From Megalobrama amblycephala (taxonomy: Eukaryota; Chordata; Actinopteri; Cypriniformes; Xenocyprididae): a DNA stretch of 64,000 nt. Shown in pieces: positions 1 to 10,529 of the stretch. The notes below the pieces were generated by a model. The model saw only the letters and a program-made list of their open reading frames with translations, was not told the origin of the DNA and did not search any database. Both the position numbers and the translations under genes were made by a program. Every line of letters begins with the position of its first letter. The stretch's first letter is position 1. The DNA is taken from assembly GCF_018812025.1 (NCBI RefSeq), contig NC_063063.1, forward strand, positions 5,781,442 to 5,845,441. Reading direction: 5' to 3'.

Positions 1-534
1 AGATTGAGAATAACTTTTCGCTGAAAACTTTCTCTGAAAAGTATTTTGTACAATTTTGATTTATTTATTCTAAAACAACATTACATTTTTAACAATGTAA
101 TGTGATGGCACATAGTCCGTATCTCATTTTCCTAATGTCTTGTACCGTTAAACATGGTATCAAGTGGATGGGAATATGCATGGAAATTATATGCAGATGA
201 CGTTATGCATAGTAAAACTAGGCATTGTAAGCTCTATATATGGTTATTTCGGGGAGGAGACAAGGTGGAGATGCACGTTCACAATCTTCCGCTTACTGGG
301 TTTTATAAAGGGAATTTTGTGCAGATTCTTCCATACATGGTTTTATAAATCGGAAAACTTTTTTATGCAAAATCTAACTTTTGTGCAAAAACACACTTTT
401 AGGATGAAATCTACGGAAAGTTTTATACATGAGGCCCCAGCTCTAATCTGATTGGTTGACTTTACGCAACTTTAAAATGAAGACTATACTCATTTGTATA
501 AAAGCTTGTTGAATAAAAAATAAAAAAGTTAATC
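1..534. repeat. Intron; probable DNA-transposon fragment at about 249-442
   Basis: AT-rich intron. The stretch around 249-442 ends in TACATGAGGCCCCAGC, a terminus type (reverse complement GGGGCCTCATGTA) that recurs in fish DNA-transposon repeats. Overlapping short open frames here read as repeat and not as a gene. No second terminus is visible, so the element is probably truncated or starts outside the window. Confidence 0.4.
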
Positions 535-632
535 GAGACTTTTTGTCTCACAATTCTGACTTTTTTTCTTGCAATTGAGTTTATATCTCACAATTCTGAC
601 TTTATAACTCACAATTGCAGGTTTATATCTTA
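535..632. repeat. Degenerate minisatellite (TCACAATTCTGACTTT type)
   Basis: Imperfect tandem units of roughly 25-45 bp repeat the phrase TCTCACAATTCTGACTTT, alternating with GCAATTGAGTTTATAT. A second tract of the same type is at about 2580-region-free position 52590-52680, so it is a dispersed minisatellite family. Confidence 0.7.
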
Positions 633-735
633 ACATTTTGAGAAAAAAAATGTCAAAAAAAGATGAAAAGATATAAAAAGTCGAAATTAACTTTTTTTTT
701 CTCTCTTTAACTTTTTTTTTCTCTCTCTTTTTAAA

Positions 736-1106
736 AAAAATAATAATATTTGAATAAAGGTTTTCTTTACCCGGACATCACTTTTGGCCACTACAGTATC
801 AGTGATCTTGGTGGAATTATGAGGTCTCTGCAATTCCTAACTTTGTTCATGGCAGTGAATATCCTTCTGTAAAAGAGATTTAAGCTAAGTACATCTGTTA
901 TATCTGTAAGATCTTTGGTTTAAAAAAAAAAGAGGCTTCATTCATCAGATTCTTTGGTAGGTAAACTGCTTGGATGACTGGTTTTCATGATGTGTGGTGA
1001 TGATAATGTCTTTAGTTGCCATAGGCAACACAGCTACACCCTATCAGTGTAAACTGAGTCTGACTGAACAAACTTTAACTTGATTGCTCTGCTAAAGCCG
1101 TGGTCA

Positions 1107-1108
<2 letters not shown>
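736..1108. other. Intron, nothing recognised
   Basis: No repeat termini, RNA gene or coding similarity seen between the minisatellite and the GT microsatellite. Confidence 0.5.

Positions 1109-1167
<59 letters not shown>
1109..1167. repeat. (GT)n microsatellite
   Basis: About 29 GT units with a single GA interruption near position 1141. Confidence 0.97.
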
Positions 1168-1361
1168 ATGTGAATGTGTAAAATCAAGACCTTCCCTCAA
1201 TATGTAAGACAAGTGTGTTCCAGCACATTAATTTCCAACTCATCAGGGTGTACCACACTGTCATCACATGTATACATTTTGTTAGTTTATTTTTTTTTAG
1301 GCATTGGGTATTCATAGATGTTTTTTTTATGTGCATATAAAGACACAAATGCAATTATGTA

Positions 1362-1390
1362 AGTATTTATTTATTTATTTATTTATTTAA
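1362..1390. repeat. (TTTA)n microsatellite
   Basis: Seven or so ATTT units immediately before a dispersed-repeat fragment. Confidence 0.9.
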
Positions 1391-1394
1391 CTGT

Positions 1395-1635
1395 TAATTA
1401 CAGCTGCATTTACCTGTGATTAAAAAATCACTGTTTCCAAGTTTTCAGCATGACCGTTATCAACACTGATTATAAGAAATGTTTCTTGGGCACCAAATGA
1501 TTTCTGAAGGATCATGTGACACTAAAGACTGGAAAAATGATGCTGAAAATTCAGCTTTGATCACAGGAATAAATTACATTTTAAAATATATTAAAATAGA
1601 AAACTGTTATTTTAAACAATAATATTGTTTTAATG
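1395..1635 (+). repeat. Dispersed cyprinid repeat fragment (GTGACACTRAAGACTGG family)
   Basis: Contains the recognisable order CAGCTGCATTTA, AAGAAATGTTTCTTGGGCACC, TGATTTCTGAAGGATCATG, TGACACTAAAGACTGG and TTCAGCTTTGATCACAGGAA. Other copies lie at about 13560-13900 (reverse), 31199-31560 and 48000-48480 (reverse). Full copies in cyprinids carry termini of the type CACTACCGGTCAAAAGTTT; none is visible at this copy. Confidence 0.75.
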
Positions 1636-1649
1636 TATTTTATATTGTA

Positions 1650-1652
<3 letters not shown>

Positions 1653-1687
<35 letters not shown>

Positions 1688-1732
1688 ACATGTGTGTATG
1701 TGCATGTGTGTGTGTGTGTGTGTGTGTGTGTA
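1653..1732. repeat. Compound (TA)n-(TG)n microsatellite
   Basis: A TA run to 1685, a short TGTG/TGCA bridge, then a TG run to 1731. Confidence 0.95.
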
Positions 1733-3050
1733 GAATTAAAATGTCAAATTAATTACGTAAATGTGTTAAATGCATTTAGAAATATAATAACAGTATAACC
1801 AATCTACAAATTTAAAAATCTGTAAACCTCAATGGATTTGTAAACATTTGCATGACTTTTTCCTTATAATTTTACAATTTTCTCATACATATAATTTTAT
1901 GCTGGTTATATGTTGATGTTTCAGTGTCTAAAATTATAAAAAAAAATGTTTTTGAGAACTGCAGTTTATGTACAACTAATGAAATAACATTGAATATACT
2001 GACTAAAATGATGACAGCAATTTGTCTGGTTATGCTTACTTTTCCGAGGGTGGTCCAGTCTACTTACTGGAATATTGTTCCAAAAAGACAAACACATAAA
2101 AGCAATTTATATTTCCGTTGAATGATGTGACCCAGAAACTTTTACTGTTTCATTTCTGTGAGACATCTTTGCCAAAATGGCAGATGGATTGGACAATATT
2201 CATACAGTACAAGCGTGTTTATCATGGCTATGCATCACAGAATTTATAATATTTTGACTTTTTTTTTTTACAATAGGTATTGTAAATGTATATGTTCAAT
2301 GGGTAATTTGTTTGCATGAGGACATTTAACATCTTGTATTTATTATTCCAAGTAATAGTCTGTTATATCATTCATGATGTACTCAAAGTCATTAAAGTTT
2401 TCCATTGTCCTGCGTTTGTTTCTCTGTAACAGGCCAACTTTTCAAAGCGGCAGTATACTGTCTGTTTATGAAGTCTCACTAGTGTTCAGACAGAAAGTTA
2501 GAGGTGCTGTCGTCTCAATATTTTGTAATATAAATGTTAATCTCTTTCTGAGTCCAGACAAATTTAAGACATTGCCTGGAAACATTGTTATGTATGGAAA
2601 TCGTTCAAAGCGGGAATGAGAGAAAAGAATCAGTCCTTTCACTGAGAGGGAGAGCATAGGAGGAGTGTGAAAGAGAGATATCCACTGTTCTGCAAAAAAA
2701 AAAGAAAAAGAAAAATTAGTCATGAGTCATGACCATCAAACGACATCAGAGCAGAATGTTTTAGAGACACAGTGTGAACAAAACCACTGGAACTGTGTGA
2801 GTTTGTACAGTATATCTCAGAATATTAAAGGCAATACATTTAAAACAACTTTACAGTGTTTTGTTGAAAATTGGCAGATAAAATAGGTAGGAACCAACAA
2901 AGACATGCAGCATAAAGTGGTATTGTGTTGGGTCACAACTTGATGTCAAATGTAAAATCTGAGTCCTGAAGCAAAAGCAGAACTCTATCCTTACTACAAC
3001 TATAGTAATGTTGGTAATATTCATGTCATGATGTTGGTCTGGTATATAAT
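1733..3050. other. Intron, no recognised feature
   Basis: AT-rich unique-looking sequence. Short open frames at 1924-2121 and 2374-2619 have no recognisable domain, no splice support and a composition like the surroundings. Confidence 0.5.
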
Positions 3051-3073
3051 CATAGGTGGAAGTAATGAATTAC

Positions 3074-4330
3074 CCCACATGGAAAGAACCTATATGTGGA
3101 TATATGCGCATATATGAAACCTATATGCAGTGTATATGTACATATATGCTGCATATATGCACATATATGATAATATATATGCTGCATATATGCGCATATA
3201 TACTGCATATATGCTATATATATGCTGCATATATGCGTATATATACTGCATATATGTGTATATATGCCACATATAGGCAAAATTGAGGTGCATATATGTG
3301 CATATACAGGAAATATAGGTCTCCTGTATTGCTTCTTCATATCCATATATATGCCCTATACATACAAGATATGTCTTCTATATAGCTAATGGCAGGATCT
3401 GGTCATTTTGTAGCTCATATCTCATTTTTGACTGTCATACATGATGCCTAGCTCATATTTTCTATTATCAAGGCAAAAACTAAGAATTAACGAAAAAAAT
3501 TATGCAAGAACTTATGTATGTGCGAATGTAGCAGTTATGTATTTAGACAATTATTTTGTGATTCCACTTGCCATGACCATATTTGGGGTTTCCTGCCGCC
3601 ATGCTGACTTGGGGTGTTGACGCACTTTGCTGTTTCCCAGTCTGCATGAGACATCACAGCGGTAGGTCGCACAAAGTTTTTGCGGTGATTCAATTAAGGC
3701 CATGTTTCATGTAACAGCTGAATTCACATGATATATTTGTATGATTGTAATCCAAAACCCCTCTGTGATGTACATTCAGATGTTTCGTTGATTATTTTTC
3801 TTTACTTAAGTTACTTTTAATATCTCTCTTTCTCAGCGTTGTGCGTTGCTGCCGCATGCTGTTTGTATGCTGCACAAGTCCTCATATATTGCCATTTGTG
3901 TTATACAGAATAAAGTGAGGACCTGATGGCAAGATTTTTCGCAGTCTGTCTTTGATTACGACACAACGCAGAAAACACACCGCTACACGAACACGTGAAA
4001 TTGGTCCCACATGGAAAAAACCTATATAAACATATATGTTTCAATATAGGTTTGATATAGGTTTTTAATATATGTGACATATATAAAATTGGCCGTTTTC
4101 CTATATTATGTGTACATATATGTGTACATATATGTGTGCATATATGTGTACATAGGCCTATATGTGTGCATATATGTGTACATATATGTGTGCATATATG
4201 TACATATATGTACATATATGTACATATAATATAGGAAAACGGCCAATTTTATATATGTCACATATATGTAAAACCTATATCAAACCTATATTGAAACATA
4301 TATGTTTATATAGGTTTTTTCCATGTGGGA
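3074..4330. mobile_element. Insertion bounded by CCCACATGGAAA inverted termini
   Basis: The left end CCCCACATGGAAAGAACC and right end TTTTTTCCATGTGGGA are inverted. The segment splits the flanking hAT-like sequence. The left 270 bp are runs of ATATATGC/GCATATAT palindromes. The middle (3340-4004) includes AATAAA at 3909-3914, and I cannot assign it. The right 326 bp form the long palindrome listed separately. It may be one element or two related copies around a piece of other DNA. Confidence 0.5.
4005..4330. repeat. Near-perfect 326-bp palindromic MITE
   Basis: TCCCACATGGAAAAAACC at 4005 is mirrored by GGTTTTTTCCATGTGGGA at 4330. The arms match through TATATAAACATATATG, CAATATAGGTTTGATATAGG and AAAATTGGCCGTTTTCC down to a centre near 4168 made of alternating GTACATATATG units. 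It would fold into one long hairpin. A decayed relative lies at 3074-3340. Confidence 0.85.
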
Positions 4331-5165
4331 CAACTACTCACGTTACTGTAATTAAGTAGCTTTTTCGGTTTTTGTACTTTTTTGAGTACATTTTTAAATC
4401 TGTAATTTTACTTGTACTTAAGTACAAATTAAGCTAAGTAATCTACTTCGCTACTTGTAAATCACATTCTTATTGAGTACGCCAACAATTTGAATATCAA
4501 CCTTTAACCGGCATATTGGTAGCCGATAAAGAAATCCGATCATAAACGGACCAATGAAAACCCTGATATTTACCAGCGGCGTGTTCTCCCCGACAGCAAG
4601 TTTGACACACACCCGCCTTCTCCTGTCACTCACACATTTCAGTTACAGAGCCTAAATATCAGCGCGAGATTGCAGGTATTGCGCATTATTTTAATCATAC
4701 CCACAGATTTCAATGGCGTATTTTAACTACAAATGTCGAGAGCGCATTATTGTAACGCACAGAAAATGACGCGAGCTCTCAAACATACAAGTGAACTGCC
4801 TCTCCTCAAATATTGAGTGCGCGCTGTCATACTGTGTAGTGCGCAATCGTGAATCTCTCCGTGTTCTTAAATTAAACGTTGTCAAATGTCATCAATCAGA
4901 ATAGACCTCCATGCATGACCATTGAAAATGCTACAGGAAATCTTATTGGCTATAAGTGAAATGCACTACTATAAAGTCTCTCAACAATCAAAGGTGGATC
5001 TTTAATTTCTTTGCAATGTAAATATATGATTCAGAATGGTGCATTTGTATGATTTGTACATAAAAAATAACCTAGTCTGTCTAATTGCATCACTGTATTG
5101 TACAGACATTACAGGTCAAACCCCTCTGATGTTCTTTTTATCCAAATAAACAACATATATGGCTC

Positions 5166-5907
5166 TTAAAGGGTTAGTTCACCCAAAAATGAAATTTCTG
5201 TTATTCACCCTCATGTCGTTCCACACCTGTAAGACCTTCGTTCATCTTCAGAACACAAATTAAGATTTTTTGATGAAATCCAAGAGCTTTCTGACCCCAG
5301 CTGCAACGTAATTGCAACTTTCAAGGCCCAGAAAGATAGTAAAGACACCGTTAAAATAGTCCATGTGACTACCAGTGGTTCAACCTTAATGTTATGAAGT
5401 GCCGAGAATACTTTTTCTGTGCAAAAAACAAAAATAACAACTTTATTCAACAATTTCCTCTCTCCATGTCACTCTCTGATGCTTTTCATGTGAGCACCAC
5501 AACACACGTGTGTGATGCTGACGCAGAATCCGGCCAATAATGAACCGAGGTAGAACCTGGAAGTGCTGCACTGTGTTTACTATGTCAACAGTGTCAGAGA
5601 CTGACATGGAAGAGAAGAAATTGTTGAATAAAGTCGTTATTTATTTCATTTTTTTGCACACAAAATGTATTCTTGTCACTCCATAAAGTTAAGGTTGAAC
5701 CACTGCAGTCACATGTACTATTTTAACAACGTCTTTACAACCTTTCTTGACTTTGAATGTGGTAATAATGTTGCTGTCTATGGAGGGTCAGAAAGCTCTC
5801 GGATTTCATCCAAAATATCTTAATTTGTGTTCTGAAGATGAACAAAGGACTTACGGGTTGGGAACGACATGACAAAATTTTCATTTTTCGGTGAACTAAC
5901 CCTTTAA
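5166..5907. mobile_element. TTAA-flanked MITE, CTTAAAGGGTTAGTTCACCC family
   Basis: Terminal inverted repeats CTTAAAGGGTTAGTTCACC (left) and GGTGAACTAACCCTTTAAG (right) are near-identical, and long subterminal inverted repeats extend inward (CATGTCGTTCC, CTTCAGAACACAAATT and their complements). TTAA lies at both borders, as expected for piggyBac or Kolobok insertion. This family is very common in cyprinids. Other copies here: 16664-16750, about 29130-29457, 29466-29770 and about 63178-63410. No coding capacity. Confidence 0.85.
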
Positions 5908-7033
5908 GATACATAGCATATAAAAATCAGTGTTGTCATATTTCGAATACCTCAACTGTATTTAGTGTTTTTTTTTTCCTTATTATTTTATTACTGACTC
6001 TTTACATGTATTTTTTGTAAATGTAATTCAGTTTGAAATCAAGCTTTCCTGTGCTGTGTGTGAGCTACTGCAACAAAGTTACCCTATTGTAAAGACACAA
6101 ATACACAGAGTGAGCAAATGTTTAAGTGAGATTATTGTAATGGTAATTGATCAATGTTTAAATATGCAAATAAAAGCCTAAATTAAAATATGTTCATCGT
6201 ATAAAGTGGACGTGTCTCTTCAGAAGACTTGAATTAAATCACCCCATTTAAATTGATTACTGTTACATTAAGCCTTGTGCTTTTGAATGCTTGAAAACAA
6301 TGATTGCCCTGACAAAATGGATGGACAAACAAGTTAGATATTAAAATTTCTACAGTATACAGTATGGTATTTAAAATGATACTGAATATTGATCATTTGC
6401 AAGGCATTGTATTGAAGTTAGAAATTCCAGTATTGTGACCACAAATTCATGCAGTTTGTCAATAAGGTTAAAGTGCTTTATTTTTAAAGTAGCTATTTTC
6501 TACTTGCATCTATGATTTGATTGAATATTTTTTGACAATTTATTAAATATCGCCGGCTAAAAATTATGCAGACATATATGATATGCAAGTAAGAAAACAG
6601 ACATCACATAGGACAAAATGTTTTAACATTTTAAGACTAATGCTATGCAAATACACTAGTTTTACATCATTTAACTCTGCTACAGCAGTAGGGAAGATGC
6701 ATGGGCATTAATTTGCGTTATTTTAATGTTATGTTTAGTTTTTTCCTAAAACCAGTCCCATTCAGATGGCAATACACAAATATGGACGCAATATGGTCCA
6801 CATTCAAACATTTCATACAATGGGCTTAAACAGCAGCAGATTTACTTCACAAACAACTGACAGTCGTGACCTAAATTTTCATTTACAAAAATGAGTCCTA
6901 AAATTTGGCATTAGTAACTTACTTTTCGTGCCATCAGTTGTGCGCACTCAAGTTCCGAAGGTCTTGGCTTATTTTACTGGAAACTCGCTCTGACTGGATC
7001 ATTTGAATCAGTGAGTTATTGACAAACCAATTA

Positions 7034-7649
7034 TAAATATTACTCCTCTGTATAGAAATTTTACATAAACATATAAGAATCCATCAATATTTCTCCAAAT
7101 GTACATTCTTTTAAGCTAAAAGCCTATATGAAATGCCATAGAGGTTACATAATTGTTCAGACACTTTGCATCACAGAAATACATGATATTTTAAAGAATA
7201 TAATAGAATACCATTATTTTAAATTGAGCTGAGACATGATTACAGAGGGTTTTTTCACAGCCTACCTGACTGAAAGGCCTCATTAATATGCAAGTCATTT
7301 CAGGTCATTATTATGTGATTCTTTTGTCTTCTCAGGTGTAAATGACCCATTATTCATGATGATTTACGCTTACACGCATACTGTGTTTCTTGACAAAAAG
7401 TGTCTTACAAAAACTAAATCTAAAAACTAATTTGTTTTTTCAATAACCACGCATAAACGTTATTCCTTCAAAAACACAAACATGTACATACATGTTCCTC
7501 ACATATTATGGTAGCCTAGTTTGTGCTGAATACAGTGTAATGACACTTGTGTCATTAATGTGTTTATGCACAAATGAAAAAAGCACAAATGTCAGGGCAT
7601 TTCAAAACTTCTCAAGGCCCCAAATCAGCCTCAGACTCCAGAGGGTTAA
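7034..7649 (+). mobile_element. 5'-truncated TTAA element (CTCCAGAGGGTTAA family)
   Basis: Collinear with the right part of 10530-12089: shared blocks TACTCCTCTGTATAGAAA, AATATTTCTCCAAATGT, AGCCTATA, CAGCCTACCTGACTGAAA and CTCCAGAGGGTTAA at the end. The left terminus is missing. Confidence 0.75.
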
Positions 7650-7844
7650 CAGGTTAATTGAAAAGAATCAGGTTGTTCACGAATCGGACACCACTATCAC
7701 ACTACCAAGTGATGATTACTTCGTTATGCTTTGAAATGTAAAGTAAAAGTTTCCCAAAATAAAAATACTTGGAAGCACATGTACTTGAAAATTGTACTTA
7801 AATACAGTAACAAAGTAACAATACGTTGTTACTCTCCACCACTG

Positions 7845-8950
7845 GTGAAAAGCTAAAGCTCAGAATAAAGCTGCAAAGCAGCAATTATCAGAATTCAGCA
7901 GCTAGTGTGAAGAAATGGAAGAAATGGATGAAATTGACTCTGAGTACTGTGTTTGTAATTGAAAAATCAATCCAGGGGTCCAGATTGTGCTTTGTTTTCT
8001 CTGAAATCTCTCTACAGGACCAATTATCAGTAGACTCTTGTAGAACTGATGGGACTTGTGTAGTTAGTGTGGTGGATGTTCATCTGCTATAATGTTGCTC
8101 AATAGGGGGTGAGCTCATATTCTTGCTAAATGGAGCAAGTTTTCTGGGAGTCATGAGCATGTGTATCAAATGTGAATGATAAACCACAACCATGGCTCTA
8201 ACAGATACAATGTTTGTTGCATCCACGAGAGTCAAAATCCACATATATCTCTTTCAAAAACTGCAAAAAGCTAATTAATTTTCTACATGGGACAGTGTAA
8301 TACATGGTGTTTTGCATCGCATTTAATTTCTAGATCACAAGAACTCTACAAATTGAACTGGTTAAGCAGTTCATGAAAGAAAGGTTTTTAAATATTATGC
8401 CTAAACTGTTAAAAACTGTAAAACTGAAATGCCTTCGAGGAACATGTACTCCCCATGAGGAGAGAGACTCTTGTGTGAAACAGGGTGGTGGGGTTGATGT
8501 TTTGAATATTGCACTACTAGTTTCTAGGCAACCATATGTCCCATTCATCCCAAAACACAATTAGCTACAGACACTTCATGCATGCAAAGTTTAGTTGTCA
8601 CCATAGGGATCAAAAGTTTTAGCTGTTCACAGAGAAAGAATAATAATAATCAGTCATAGAAGCCAAAACACAAGCTCAGAGAAAGTGTTTTTCTATGTTT
8701 ACACCTGGTATTAACATCAGGTGTTGAACAGAGATAGTCGTGTTCACATGCATAACAGACTTGTAATCGGATTTCATCTGGATGATCTTCAATTGCATGA
8801 CCACATACATCACTTGCTACATCAGTGTTTCTGCATATTGCTAAAATATCATGCAGTTCCTATTTTTTAGTTCTATTTGGTTCTTTTTTCTATTTTTAGC
8901 CTATGAACTCGCAAACCATTTAGAATGCTTCACCGTTTGAGAAAATTGTT
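7845..8950. other. Intron, no recognised feature
   Basis: Unique-looking sequence with two short unrelated open frames on opposite strands around 8330-8564; no domain or splice support. Confidence 0.5.
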
Positions 8951-9891
8951 TTAAAGCTGCTGTAGGTAACTTTTGTAAAAAAATATTTTTTACATATTTG
9001 TTAAACCTGACATTATGTCCTGACAGTAGAATATGAGACAGATAATCTGTGAAAAAATCAAGCTCCTCTGGCTCCTCCCAGTGGTCCTATTGCCATTTGC
9101 AGAAATACACCGCTCCCGGTCAGAAACAACCAATCAGAGCCAGGAGGAGTGTCTTAGCAGTGTCAATCAATCAAGCTCGCGTGCGCGCTGATCACACCCC
9201 TCTCATGCACAGCGCCAGCGCATACAAGCTTCAAGATTACCGGTGTGCCGCAGCTTTGCTTATGGCGAAATAAAACGATGTTATATGCAAAGGACCACCC
9301 TGAAATCTACAAGAAACCATGCCATACATAATTTGTCAGTCCTGTTTTGAAATTATCTTAGTTGTGTAGTTCTTAAAAAATTAAACAAATCAAGCAGGGA
9401 TAGCTCCCTCCACCTCGGAAAAGCCGCTCCGATATTTACCCTCGTTTTATTTCGGGCTCTATCTAATTCTTTCTTTTTGGCTTTTTTATCATCGTCATCT
9501 GTCTTTTTCCGTTTACCCGTCTTTATTTTATGAGCATATGCCACTCGAGGAATTGGCAGTTTGGATTGTTTTTCCGCCATAAGCAAAGCTGCGGCACACC
9601 GGTAATCTTGAAGCCTGTATGAGCTGCCGCTGTACATGGGAGGGGTGAGATCAGCGCGCACGCGAGCTTGATTGATTGACACTGCTAAGACACTCCTCCT
9701 GGCTCTGATTGGTTGTTTCTTACCGGGAGCGGTGTATTTCTGCAAATGGCAATAGGACCACTGGGAGGAGCTAGAGGAGCTTGATTTTTTCACAGATTAT
9801 CTGTCTCATATTCTACTGTCAGGACATAATGACAGGTTTAACAAATATGTAAAAAAAATTTTTTTACAAAAGTTACCTACAGCAGCTTTAA
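8951..9891. mobile_element. Fold-back element with 320-bp inverted arms, TTAA borders
   Basis: The left arm 8951-9270 and right arm 9571-9891 are inverted copies over about 320 bp, starting TTAAAGCTGCTGTAGGTAAC and ending in its complement. They differ at scattered bases. A 300-bp loop separates them. TTAA occurs at both ends. Each arm includes a GC-richer block and an ATGGCGRAA start-like motif at its inner end. The simplest reading is two inverted copies of one end of an autonomous TTAA-type transposon, with the loop continuing into that element's first exon on the minus strand. Confidence 0.85.
9401..9580 (-). pseudogene. Exon-like ORF in fold-back loop (transposon-borne, basic protein fragment)
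   Basis: Reading on the minus strand from ATGGCGGAA at 9580, about 60 codons stay open: MAEKQSKLPIPRVAYAHKIK, then a Lys/Asp-rich stretch, then ARNKTRVNIGAAFPRWREL. The frame is open further upstream too, through the inverted arm, but that part also occurs in the left arm and reads as promoter/leader. The phrase KTRxNIGxAFPRWREL resembles a recurrent fragment in predicted multi-copy cyprinid proteins, probably transposon-derived; I cannot name the family with certainty. After the RWREL part the frame runs into unrelated sequence. Probably the first exon of the parent transposon's gene or of a captured host gene, now truncated. Confidence 0.5.
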
Positions 9892-10015
9892 CACAGTAGT
9901 TGACTGACAGGTTATACTACATTTGTGTAGTGGTCTCATGCTTTAAAGGTGCTGTATATATTTTTTTGACTGTACTAAAGCATAAAAATACCATAATATG
10001 TAAGTAACATGTACC

Positions 10016-10213
10016 ATATCCAATACTACCTCACGACCAATTTGTACATTGTTTACGAGGTGGCTAATTCGTACAAATTGTACGACCTCATTCGTACGAA
10101 TTCATACGATTTGTCTAAACCCCAGTGACAGGTAGGTTTAGGGGTAGGTCATTCGTACGAATTTGGCAACTCATAGAATATTTACGAATTGCCGTGAGAT
10201 TGGGTTGCCATAA
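10016..10213. repeat. Inserted repeat rich in TTCGTACGAATT palindromes
   Basis: Contains ACCTCATTCGTACGAATTC, GGTAGGTTTAGGGGTAGGTC and CATTCGTACGAATTTGGCAA, ending near GAATTGCCGTGAGATTGGGT. This is a familiar fish interspersed repeat type; it interrupts the host element sequence. Exact borders uncertain. Confidence 0.6.
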
Positions 10214-10529
10214 CATGTAGGTATATAGATATTTAGAAAACATGCTAAGTTCACATAGTACATGTTTCTCTGAAAAACAATGCTACAGCCAGTTATTCTA
10301 CTTTGAAATGTGTGTTCCGTGTCGGAATGTCTGTTTTTGTTTTGGTCTGTGCGATCCTGCCCACTACCAATTTACCCAATAGTATTTCGACACCCCGAGT
10401 TGCCATTTGGCAGAAAACAGCGTATTGCAGCCATGTATGCCAGGAAACAAACTGGGTCAGAGATCACAGATTCCACCCAACATAAAAAGCCTTGGCATTC
10501 ATCTACAAATCTTCGTTAATGGCAGCATA

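Larger units (their letters stand above)
3051..7844. mobile_element. Nested hAT-like non-autonomous element, interrupted by other insertions
   Basis: The left end at 3051 reads CATAGGTGGAAGTAATGAAT and the right end at 7844 reads TTACTCTCCACCACTG, fitting the common fish hAT terminus CAGTGGTGGAAAGTAA. Subterminal GTACTTAAGTAC-type motifs occur at 4410-4430 and 7785-7805. The left subterminal sequence is broken at 3074 and resumes at 4333, consistent with an insertion. TTAA-type elements at 5166-5907 and about 7034-7649 lie inside. The 8-bp flanks do not match, so the two ends may come from different copies or the target duplication has decayed. Confidence 0.55.

Noticed and set aside
3050..3346. 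Repetitive Tyr/Ile/Cys-rich frames on both strands, resembling a low-complexity protein
   Set aside because: Direct translation of ATATATGC palindromic repeats; both strands are open for the same reason.
3700..4004. Possible solo LTR (AATAAA at 3909, short direct features before TTGGTCCC)
   Set aside because: No matching second LTR, no clear TG...CA borders or primer-binding site, and no flanking duplication could be identified.
8330..8564. Overlapping 63- and 76-codon frames on opposite strands
   Set aside because: Opposite-strand shadows in unique intron with no domain, splice or codon-usage support.
9581..9793. N-terminal part of the 146-codon minus-strand frame, beginning MKKSSSSSSSQWSYCHL
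   Set aside because: It lies in the inverted arm of the fold-back element and is mirrored at 9049-9273; it reads as leader DNA by chance open. Only the part from the ATG at 9580 looks exon-like.
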